A stretch of DNA of 6,500 bases, from positions 1 through 6,500 of the forward strand of contig SIAZ01000198.1 in the NCBI GenBank assembly GCA_009695405.1, in the 5' to 3' direction. Position 1 is the stretch's first letter. Every line of letters begins with the position of its first letter. Source of the stretch: Pedosphaera sp. (GTDB lineage Bacteria > Verrucomicrobiota > Verrucomicrobiia > Limisphaerales > UBA9464). Below the pieces are notes generated by a model. It worked only from the letters and a program-made list of their open reading frames with translations, did no database searches and was not told the DNA's origin. Shown one piece after another: positions 1-5,398 of this stretch. The translations under genes were made by a program, and so were the position numbers.

Positions 1-1
1 T

Positions 2-133
2 GTAGAGGAAGCGTATCGGCGCTATCGAAGTCAATTTGGAGTAAATCGAAAGGAAGGCGGAAGAGCCGTTAAGTATTTGGGAGGCGCCCCGATTTTCGTA
101 TTGCGCTGGTTGCGGATCAAACCAATCGGATAG
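2..133 (+). pseudogene. C-terminal end of a probable REP-associated (Y1/IS200-like) transposase, 5' part outside window
   Basis: An open frame enters from the left edge and ends at TAG 131-133, giving 43 residues. It begins VEEAYRRYRSQFGVNRKEGG and ends VLRWLRIKPIG. The pattern 'E-x-Y-x-x-x-R-x-x-F-G-x-x-R-K-x-G-x-R', then a short Gly-rich turn and a closing 'LRxLRixpig', resembles the tail of REP-associated tyrosine transposases (RAYTs; single-strand DNA transposases that act on palindromic REP sequences). The catalytic HUH motif and tyrosine would lie upstream, outside the window, so function cannot be judged. The repeat-rich DNA just downstream (142-530) is the setting expected for a RAYT. 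The frame stays open for 54 more codons after the TAG. It could be intact or a remnant; I list it as partial. The family call rests on a short tail and on memory of relatives. Confidence 0.42.
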
Positions 134-141
134 AAAGAATG

Positions 142-224
142 GAAGGTGGCGGAAAGAAGGTGGAAAGCCCACCCCGAAAAGTTACTCAACGAGATAATCA
201 GGATTGGCGCGCCCCAGTGGGGTG
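142..224. repeat. Cluster of short direct repeat and small hairpins after the transposase end
   Basis: GAAGGTGG occurs at 142-149 and 156-163. The second copy opens a hairpin: GGTGG (159-163), loop AAAGC, CCACC (169-173). A second hairpin is CCCC (212-215), loop AGT, GGGG (219-222), extendable by a G-T and a C-G pair. Short G/C-rich stems next to a RAYT tail resemble REP-type palindromes, but I cannot show that they recur elsewhere in the genome. Confidence 0.35.
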
Positions 225-318
225 AAACAGTCTCCAAAATCCCTATTTTACAAGATGAAGTCGGTGTCCACACCCAAGAATTGACCATTCTAGAGTAATC
301 CAGCCCTAAGAAAATTTA

Positions 319-358
319 GTCATCGCAAAAAACGGGCATGGCATCGTTTTCTTATGAC
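319..358. repeat. Imperfect 40-bp inverted repeat (bulged hairpin)
   Basis: The outer arms are GTCAT (319-323) and ATGAC (354-358). The inner arms are AAAACG (329-334) and CGTTTT (345-350). Unpaired bases lie between inner and outer stems on both sides, and the loop is a GGCAT tandem (335-344). A bulged stem-loop is typical of REP palindromes, and it lies between the transposase tail and the TGTCCC repeats. It has no clear T-tract on either strand after the stem, so I do not call it a terminator. Confidence 0.4.
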
Positions 359-360
359 GA

Positions 361-401
361 GGGACAGGTTGATTGGTCGTTATTACTTAGGGACAAGTTA
401 G
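361..401 (+). repeat. Two diverged GGGACA-type direct repeats
   Basis: GGGACAGGTTGATTGG starts at 361 and GGGACAAGTTAGATG starts at 390, 29 bp apart, both on the plus strand. They look like diverged copies of the motif found in opposite orientation at 451-530, giving a head-to-head arrangement around about 400-450. They are probably remnants of a mobile-element end or a RAYT-associated repeat. Conservation is only about a dozen bases each. Confidence 0.4.
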
Positions 402-450
402 ATGTTACTTTAGGAATACAGCTGGGCTGTCACCTTAAATTTTTCGTGGA

Positions 451-530
451 TTATAGTTAGGCTGTCCCAAGGTTTTTAATTCTTATAGTTAGGCTGTCCC
501 AAAGTTCTTAGTCCCGTCCCAAGGTTTTTA
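451..530. repeat. Tandem 32-bp-spaced repeat with perfect 20-bp core plus a third partial copy
   Basis: The 20-bp core at 451-470 (TTATAGTTAG followed by GCTGTCCCAA) is repeated without mismatch at 483-502, and the similarity continues for about 9 more bases (GGTTTTTAA versus AGTTCTTAG). A third, partial copy, GTCCCAAGGTTTTTA, lies at 516-530. On the minus strand the core reads TTGGGACAGCCTAACTATAA. The array ends 8 bp from the Hsp70 stop codon, so it would form the 3' end of that transcript. No coding potential is seen. A possible degenerate further copy (GCTGTCACC) is at 426-434. Confidence 0.75.
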
Positions 531-538
531 GGGTAGAC

Positions 539-2467
539 TTAGGGTCCCATTCCACCGCGTTGTCGGAGTATGGCTTCCATGACTTGATCCATGGCGTGAT
601 CTGCTAAAGGCTTGGTGACTTCATCAAGCTGCAGATTCGCCGCACGTAATGCCACTGAGTCCCCCGTTTTTGTTCGGGAATCTTCGCCGGAAAGGATCGT
701 CTCAACAACTTCCATAGCCCCATACAACTGCTTCCTATAATCTGCATCGAGATCGCTATCGTACTCAGCCATCGTCTTGCGGGTGGCGGTTAACGTCTCG
801 CCAGAACGAAGCTTTGCCTCAATCCATTGCCGCGCTTTTAGATCATCAAAGGCATGTTCTACCGATTCTTCGACCATCCGTTGGACATCTTCGTCCGCAA
901 CATCGACGGCGGAACTCATGCCTACGATTTTTTGGTGCCCTGTTTTGACGTCGCGGGCAAGAGCATGCAGGATGCCGTTTGCGTCGATTTCGAATTGGAC
1001 TCCGACTCTCGGAATCCCTTTTGGAGCACGTTCAAACTCCAGCAGAAAGTCACCGAGACTCCAATTGTCTTTGGCTCGCTCGCGTTCGCCTTGGAGGACA
1101 TGGATCCGCATGTTGGGTTGGTTATCGACGGCGGTGGTGAAAAGTTCACCTGCTTTCGTCGGAATGGTGGTGTTCCGAGGGATAATGACATTCATCAACC
1201 CGCCAAATGTTTCAAGACCAAGAGAAAGTGGCGTTACATCGAGGAGTAGTAGGTTTTTGAACCCTCCACTGAGTATCTCCGCTTGGATGGCCGCACCGAT
1301 GGCGATGGCTTCGTCTGGATTTTGAGAGGTATTCAGTTGAGGCCCAGTCGCTCGGTGGAAGTTATCACCTAGTCGGAGGTCTCCCCGGGTTTCTGAGAAT
1401 TCTGTGCAACCAAACCATTCCGAAACCAATCGGCGCACAAGAGGCATTCGGGTTTGTCCGCCAACAAGAATAATCTGATTCAGATCTTTAGCTTCCAGCT
1501 TGGCATCGGAAAGGGAGCGTATGCAGTGAGTGCGTGTCTTTTCAATGATTGGACGGGTTAGCTCTTCTAGAACACTCCGCGTGAGCCTTATTTCAAAGCT
1601 AAATTCAGTGGTGAGAAAGGGTAGGTGAACCTGGATTTCCCTCTCCGTACTTAGTCGGATCTTCGACTGCTCAGAGAGCTCTCGAATGCGCGCAATCATG
1701 GGCATAATAGAGGGGTCGGGCTGGGTGAGATCCGGTCCGCCCGTTCGGCTGATTTCTGTAATTAGAAATTCAGTGAGTGCTCGATCTAAGTCGTCGCCCC
1801 CCAAACGGGTGTTGCCGCTGGTGGCAAGGACTTGGAACATGCCGTTACTAATCTGGAGAATGGAGAGGTCGAAGGTGCCGCCACCCAGATCATAGACCGC
1901 TATACGCGACTCTTCTTTGAGTTTGTCGAGACCGTAGGCCAAGGCGGCAGCGGTGGGTTCATTAACGATTCGTTCGACTTGGAATCCGGCGAGTTCGCCC
2001 GCTCGGATGGTGGCGTTACGTTGTGCATCGTTGAAGTAGGCGGGAACGGTAATGACCGCACGTGAAATAGGTTCGCCAGTGGACGCCTCGGCTTCTTCTT
2101 TTAACTTTTTCAGAACTTCCGCGGCGATCTCTTCTGGGCTCCAATCGCGACCGTGAAGAGGTAATCGGACGGGGCCAATCCCTTCCGCGCGAACCGCGTA
2201 GCTTACATTCAATTCCTCTCGAGCAATGTCGCTTCCACGACGTCCGATGAAGCGTTTGGTGGAATAGACAGTGTGTTCGGGTCGTGCGGCACGAACTCGG
2301 TTGGCTAGATGCCCAACGACTGGCGCGGCACCGGGATTTGGAAAGTGTACGACTGAAGGAGTGAGGCGTTGTCCGTCGCGATCAGCGATGACATAAGGGA
2401 TACCACTGTCCACGATAGCGACCAGAGAGTTGGTTGTGCCGAGATCGATTCCGACGATTTTGCTCAT
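539..2467 (-). CDS. Hsp70-family molecular chaperone (DnaK/HscA-like)
   Basis: An ATP-driven cytoplasmic chaperone of 642 residues that should bind exposed hydrophobic peptides. The nucleotide-binding domain holds the phosphate-1 loop IDLGTTNS (7-14), the phosphate-2 motif VYDLGGGTFDLS (191-202), TVPAYFND (140-147) and the adenosine motif LVGGQTRMP (334-342). The interdomain linker LLLLD is at 406-410. The substrate-binding beta domain follows, with TPLSLGLET (412-420), IHVLQGER (455-462) and FEIDANGIL (492-500), then an alpha lid to 642. There are two oddities. About 22 extra residues lie between FG (352-353) and NPDEA (383-387), where DnaK has about seven. The lid ('EESVEHAFDDLKAR', ending 'MDQVMEAIL') looks more like HscA than DnaK, and the long acidic DnaK tail is missing. 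No hscB, iscU or ferredoxin gene is nearby, so an Fe-S role is unproven. Start ATG 2467 gives the canonical N-terminus. Stop is TAA. It follows the TPR gene by 45 bp. Confidence 0.95.
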   Translation of the reverse strand: MSKIVGIDLGTTNSLVAIVDSGIPYVIADRDGQRLTPSVVHFPNPGAAPVVGHLANRVRAARPEHTVYSTKRFIGRRGSDIAREELNVSYAVRAEGIGPVRLPLHGRDWSPEEIAAEVLKKLKEEAEASTGEPISRAVITVPAYFNDAQRNATIRAGELAGFQVERIVNEPTAAALAYGLDKLKEESRIAVYDLGGGTFDLSILQISNGMFQVLATSGNTRLGGDDLDRALTEFLITEISRTGGPDLTQPDPSIMPMIARIRELSEQSKIRLSTEREIQVHLPFLTTEFSFEIRLTRSVLEELTRPIIEKTRTHCIRSLSDAKLEAKDLNQIILVGGQTRMPLVRRLVSEWFGCTEFSETRGDLRLGDNFHRATGPQLNTSQNPDEAIAIGAAIQAEILSGGFKNLLLLDVTPLSLGLETFGGLMNVIIPRNTTIPTKAGELFTTAVDNQPNMRIHVLQGERERAKDNWSLGDFLLEFERAPKGIPRVGVQFEIDANGILHALARDVKTGHQKIVGMSSAVDVADEDVQRMVEESVEHAFDDLKARQWIEAKLRSGETLTATRKTMAEYDSDLDADYRKQLYGAMEVVETILSGEDSRTKTGDSVALRAANLQLDEVTKPLADHAMDQVMEAILRQRGGMGP

Positions 2468-2512
2468 TGCGTCTAGTAAAATGGTTTTTAGAAGAGGAGA
2501 AGTTGAGGGCGT

Positions 2513-3013
2513 TTATTGGCCCAAAAATTCAGGTGGGCTTTGGGGCTTTGGCTCGGAAGAAGCGGGGGGAGGTATTTTTTTCTTCCATGGCATATCGGGA
2601 AACTTCTCCGGCATTTTAAACGCCTGAGCCTTGGGTTGAGCCATGCGAAGTTCCGGATCGGCATCGCTCGCGGTTGCCTGAGTCGGTGCGGTCATGTTTT
2701 CTTTCCAGGAGGCGATACGGGCCTGAAGACCATGCTTTTCGGCGGTTTGTTTGTCGCCAGACTTCATGTAAAAAAGAGAAAGATTGGTATGAACCAATTG
2801 TTCGTTTGGCTTGAGCTTTTCAGCCCGATGCCCTTCTTCAATGGCTTCAGCAAAAAGGCCTAAGCGGTAAAGGCTCATAGCGAGGCCGAGGCGACTATCA
2901 AAATGGTCCGGATCTTCGGAGAGGATCTGGCGAAGTTTAACAATCGCTGTGTCATAGGCGCTGGTCGAATAGTCGAACATAGCGTCATCGAACTGGTCTT
3001 GGAGGTCGGACAT
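2513..3013 (-). CDS. Small TPR-repeat protein, probable partner of the downstream Hsp70
   Basis: A 166-residue cytoplasmic protein with no signal peptide or membrane segment. Residues about 15-105 form two to three TPR-like helical hairpins: 'AYDTAIVKLRQILSEDPDH' then 'DSRLGLAMSLYRLGLFAEA' (about 20-57), followed by 'LKPNEQLVHTNLSLFYMKSG' (67-86). The usual Ala, Gly, Leu and Pro positions are visible. The rest (about 106-166) is likely disordered, with a Pro/Lys-rich stretch around 'FPDMPWKKKIPPP' (138-150). The frame extends far upstream of ATG 3013, but that part would overlap the divergent HAD gene and has no protein-like pattern, so I use ATG 3013. Same-strand position just before the Hsp70 gene suggests one operon and a co-chaperone or scaffold role; this is inference, since TPRs bind many partners. 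Confidence 0.82.
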   Translation of the reverse strand: MSDLQDQFDDAMFDYSTSAYDTAIVKLRQILSEDPDHFDSRLGLAMSLYRLGLFAEAIEEGHRAEKLKPNEQLVHTNLSLFYMKSGDKQTAEKHGLQARIASWKENMTAPTQATASDADPELRMAQPKAQAFKMPEKFPDMPWKKKIPPPASSEPKPQSPPEFLGQ

Positions 3014-3121
3014 GGTGTGGCTCTGACAAACGAAGAGTGCGCTTGGAAGTGATTGTCTGCAAGGGAGGGTGATAGGAAGGTTTGGCTTTCGAACCGAAGA
3101 CAAGCCAGTCTCCCAGCGCGC

Positions 3122-3901
3122 ATGAGCTACAGTTTGGCTGTTCGACTTCTTTCCACCGACTTCGATGGGACGATTCACGATGATTTTTCCGACCCGCGGA
3201 TTCCTACCGCATTGCAGGATTGGATCGCTCCTTTCCAAGCTCGCGGCGGCATTTGGGTTATTAACACGGGCAGGGAAATGGTCGGACTTATGGAAGCCCT
3301 CGGACGAGGTCGCTTTCGGATTTTGCCCGACTATATAATTCTCGTAGAGAGGGAGATTTATCGGCGTGATCTTGGGATTTATGCCCCTATCGAGCCTTGG
3401 AATTCTCAGTGTACTCAGGATCACGCTCGTCTGTTTGATGACGTTTCTTCAGGTCTATCGCTTTTAATGAGGCGGCTCAACTCAACCTATGACGCCAGTT
3501 TTTACGCAGATACTTATTCTCCCCTCTGTGCTATAGCCCAAAACAATTTGCAAATGGACGCAATTCAAGCGGAATTAGAAGCTTTTTGTGGGGCTGTAAC
3601 AGGGTTAGCCGTGGTGCGTAACGATATCTATGTGCGGTTAAGTCACATCGGCTACAGCAAGGGAACCGCTCTTTCTGAATTGGGGCGATTGATTGGGATC
3701 GGCCCTCACCAACGTTTGGCAGCGGGGGATCATTTGAATGATCTTCCAATGTTGCGACGCGAACATGCCCACCATCTCTTGGCACCTTCCAATGCCTTGC
3801 CCCTAGTGAAAGCCCAAGTATTAAAACAGGGTGGCTTTGTGGCAACCCGCCCCGCCGGCCTCGGAATTTTAGAGGGGTTGGAAAGACTAGTAACCGCCTG
3901 A
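3122..3901 (+). CDS. HAD-superfamily phosphatase (Cof/SPP-like, class IIB type)
   Basis: A predicted 259-residue cytoplasmic hydrolase that removes phosphate from a small molecule, probably a sugar phosphate; the substrate cannot be read from sequence. All four HAD motifs are present: motif I TDFDGT with nucleophile D13 and acid/base D15; motif II INTGRE with T49; motif III K180 in GYSKGTAL; motif IV GDHLNDLPML with D203 and D207 for Mg2+. The cap (about 90-175) lies between motifs II and III, as in the IIB (Cof, sucrose-phosphate phosphatase) group. Start ATG 3122 puts motif I at the usual depth. A TTG 23 codons upstream in the same frame is possible but adds a low-complexity, unconserved leader. 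No clear Shine-Dalgarno is seen. It is divergent from the TPR-Hsp70 operon across 108 bp and overlaps deoC tail-to-tail by 15 bp. Confidence 0.85.
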   Translation: MSYSLAVRLLSTDFDGTIHDDFSDPRIPTALQDWIAPFQARGGIWVINTGREMVGLMEALGRGRFRILPDYIILVEREIYRRDLGIYAPIEPWNSQCTQDHARLFDDVSSGLSLLMRRLNSTYDASFYADTYSPLCAIAQNNLQMDAIQAELEAFCGAVTGLAVVRNDIYVRLSHIGYSKGTALSELGRLIGIGPHQRLAAGDHLNDLPMLRREHAHHLLAPSNALPLVKAQVLKQGGFVATRPAGLGILEGLERLVTA

Positions 3902-4690
3902 GCCTAGGGTGTTTTCTTGAGGCTTTATTGACCCTGAAACGCCGCTGGTTGCCTTGATAGACTCGCGTCGTCGGTATTCATCGAGCATCGCAGCGGTAGC
4001 GGTAGCTCCACATCGAGTGGCGCCCAATTCAAAGACGCGGATAAGTCCTTCGAGATCCCGAACACCTCCGGCAGCTTTTACTTGAACACGGTCGGAGACA
4101 CTGGCTCGCATGAGAAGGATGTCGTGTTCGGTAGCACCTTGATAAGTGTAGGAACCATTCTTTTGTTTAACGAACCCGAAACCTGAGGAAGTTTTGACCC
4201 AATCACAACCGGCTCGTTCACTCAGTTCACAGAGCTTTTTCTTTAAGGTATCCGCATCTAGACCTGCACCGCCTTGGGTGAGGTAATCCGTTTCCAAAAT
4301 GACCTTGACCTGGGCACTGTGAGAATGAGCTTCCCGACAAACGGCCCGAATATCCGCCTCGACATACTCCCATTGGCCGCCGAGAGCTTTGCCGATGTTG
4401 ATGACCATATCAATTTCTTCTGCCCCATCGTTGCAGGCGAGTTCAGTTTCGTAGCGTTTCGATTCGATTGCGGCACTTCCGTGAGGAAATCCGACGACAG
4501 CACCTACCTTCACCCCAGTTCCGCGCAGGAGATCGACAGCCATTTTGACTGCGTAGGGTTTGATGCAGACCGAGGCGACTCCATAGAGTGCAGCGATGCG
4601 GCAACCCTCGGCCAAGTCTTTATCGGTGAGAGTTGGATGAAGGAGGGAGTGATCGATCATCGCCGCGAGCTGTTGGTAAGTCGGGTCCAT
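3887..4690 (-). CDS. deoC: Deoxyribose-phosphate aldolase
   Basis: A 267-residue class I aldolase that cleaves 2-deoxy-D-ribose 5-phosphate to glyceraldehyde 3-phosphate and acetaldehyde, the last step of deoxynucleoside breakdown. Visible signatures are IDHSLLHPT (12-20), CIKPYAV (42-48), VGFPHG (66-71), EIDMVINIG with D94 (92-100), KVILET (129-134), the Schiff-base lysine K166 in DWVKTSSGFG, and the second catalytic lysine K205 in VKAAGGVRD. The phosphate-binding end is GATRCGAT (223-230). These place it clearly in the DeoC TIM-barrel family. The last ~25 residues, a Ser/Gly-rich tail, extend beyond the barrel, and its final codons overlap the end of the HAD gene. Start ATG 4690 matches the family N-terminus. 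No strong Shine-Dalgarno is visible. Stop is TAG. No deoA/deoB/deoD partner lies in the window. Confidence 0.95.
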   Translation of the reverse strand: MDPTYQQLAAMIDHSLLHPTLTDKDLAEGCRIAALYGVASVCIKPYAVKMAVDLLRGTGVKVGAVVGFPHGSAAIESKRYETELACNDGAEEIDMVINIGKALGGQWEYVEADIRAVCREAHSHSAQVKVILETDYLTQGGAGLDADTLKKKLCELSERAGCDWVKTSSGFGFVKQKNGSYTYQGATEHDILLMRASVSDRVQVKAAGGVRDLEGLIRVFELGATRCGATATAAMLDEYRRRESIKATSGVSGSIKPQENTLGSGGY

Positions 4691-4733
4691 TGAGAAGAGG
4701 AGTCAGTTGAAAAATGTTTTTTCGGGCTTGAGT

Positions 4734-4758
4734 GGTTCCTTCAAAGGACTGAGGAGCC
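4734..4758 (+). promoter_or_regulatory. Hairpin in the deoC-fliW intergenic region
   Basis: The arms GGTTCCT (4734-4740) and AGGAGCC (4752-4758) can pair over seven positions with one G-U wobble and an 11-nt loop. The loop carries AAAGGA (4743-4748) and the 3' arm carries a GGA (4753-4755). It would be transcribed in the deoC direction as a 5' leader, or in the fliW direction if that promoter lies further left. Function unknown. Confidence 0.3.
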
Positions 4759-4786
4759 GTGAGGAGGCCAGCATTGAAGAAACTAA

Positions 4787-4799
4787 TCTCACCGTGAGA
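4787..4799. promoter_or_regulatory. Short perfect palindrome, possible operator
   Basis: TCTCAC (4787-4792), one central C, then GTGAGA (4794-4799): a 13-bp odd palindrome with dyad symmetry, in the gap between the divergent deoC and fliW. The size and position suit a dimeric regulator site. No family can be assigned. Confidence 0.3.
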
Positions 4800-4834
4800 A
4801 TTTTAGACCAACGAAGGAGCCAGCAAAGGACAAA

Positions 4835-4855
4835 TTTTGCCTAGCTGAGGCAAAA
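4835..4855. promoter_or_regulatory. Perfect 8-bp inverted repeat upstream of fliW
   Basis: TTTTGCCT (4835-4842), loop AGCTG, AGGCAAAA (4848-4855). The 3' arm overlaps a short direct repeat: GGCAAAAAAGGA (4849-4860), then GGCAAAAAGAGG (4862-4873). There is no T-tract after the stem on the plus strand, and only TTT on the minus strand, so terminator function is unlikely. It may be an operator or a structured leader of the fliW transcript. Confidence 0.4.
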
Positions 4856-4986
4856 AAGGACGGCAAAAAGAGGTAGTATGTGGTAAATAAGAGGCCAAAA
4901 CTGCGAATAAATTGAGGGAAATAGGCTGGCATGAGGGTTGCTTTGTCGATTACAACAAGATTACCGCCGTGGCTGAAAAAATTGAA

Positions 4987-5370
4987 ATGAGCACCGTGAC
5001 TTTACGGTTGCCCTTGGGCCTTTTGGGATTTGAAAGCACCAAATCCTATTGGATTATTTCCAATCCAGAAGATGCCCCATTCGCTTGGCTTCAGGTGCCC
5101 GATCAAGTGGATCTGGCATTTCTGGTGGTGCCAGCGTTTGCGGTTGTGCACGACTACGCCCCGAATCTATCGGATCTCGATGTCGAATTCCTGGGGCTGG
5201 AAAGCCCTGAAGAGGCATTGATCTACGCGATTGTGACACTACGCGCCGACGGAACATCGACGGTGAATCTCAAAGGGCCTATTGTCATAAACCGTGAAAC
5301 CATGATTGGTAAGCAAGTTGTTCTTGCTAATTCACCCTACGTTAGTCAGCACCCGCTCGGTTCGAATTGA
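4987..5370 (+). CDS. fliW: Flagellar assembly factor FliW (CsrA antagonist)
   Basis: A 127-residue cytoplasmic protein of the FliW family. In Bacillus and Campylobacter, FliW binds either flagellin or CsrA; when flagellin is exported, FliW binds CsrA and relieves its repression of flagellin translation. Family landmarks are LPLGLLGFE (8-16), 'PEDAPFAWLQ' (27-36), 'LAFLVVPAF' (43-51), 'LGLESPEEALIYAIVTL' (69-85), NLKGPIVIN (94-102), GKQVVL (108-113) and a final 'Y.SQHPL'. ATG 4987 gives a compact N-terminus. GTG 4969 and TTG 4912 are in-frame alternatives, adding 6 and 25 residues, and none has a good Shine-Dalgarno. It is followed by csrA after 28 nt and by a flagellin gene, so a shared transcript is likely. 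Confidence 0.9.
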   Translation: MSTVTLRLPLGLLGFESTKSYWIISNPEDAPFAWLQVPDQVDLAFLVVPAFAVVHDYAPNLSDLDVEFLGLESPEEALIYAIVTLRADGTSTVNLKGPIVINRETMIGKQVVLANSPYVSQHPLGSN

Positions 5371-5378
5371 AACAATCC

Positions 5379-5392
5379 GGAACCACGGAAGG
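5379..5392 (+). promoter_or_regulatory. csrA ribosome binding site overlapped by GGA motifs (possible CsrA autoregulatory site)
   Basis: GGAAGG (5387-5392) sits 6 nt before ATG 5399 and is the clearest Shine-Dalgarno in this window; it supports that start. ACGGA (5385-5389) matches the ANGGA core that CsrA binds, and a second GGA lies at 5379-5381. CsrA proteins often repress their own or other mRNAs by covering such sites. Binding here is inferred. Confidence 0.45.
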
Positions 5393-5398
5393 TACCCT

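Noticed and set aside
31..288. An 85-codon minus-strand open frame
   Set aside because: It is the complement of the transposase tail and repeat zone, with no recognisable domain; the plus-strand reading is more protein-like.
777..2065. Several plus-strand open frames of 69 to 182 codons across the Hsp70 gene
   Set aside because: They are antisense shadows of a strongly conserved coding sequence and have no recognisable domains.
3053..3121. TTG start giving the HAD protein 23 more residues
   Set aside because: The added leader is basic, low in pattern and not part of the HAD fold; ATG 3122 places motif I at the expected distance.
3014..3121. CIRCE or other heat-shock operator before the TPR-Hsp70 operon
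   Set aside because: No TTAGCACTC-N9-GAGTGCTAA pattern is present; only a lone GAGTGC and a weak TGGCTT/AAGCCA inverted repeat (3083-3107) are seen.
3014..3424. N-terminal extension of the TPR protein to about 303 residues
   Set aside because: It would run antisense through the HAD gene's catalytic N-terminal region, and the added residues show no TPR or signal features. ATG 3013 is a natural start.
4931..4990. 19-codon ORF (MRVALSITTRLPPWLKKLK) ending ATGA over the fliW start
   Set aside because: The ATGA overlap hints at translational coupling, but there is no Shine-Dalgarno or family signal; such a short ORF occurs easily by chance.
5306..5398. Upstream ATG for csrA
   Set aside because: It would overlap fliW, and CsrA proteins begin with MLIL/MLVL, which is at ATG 5399 with a good ribosome site.
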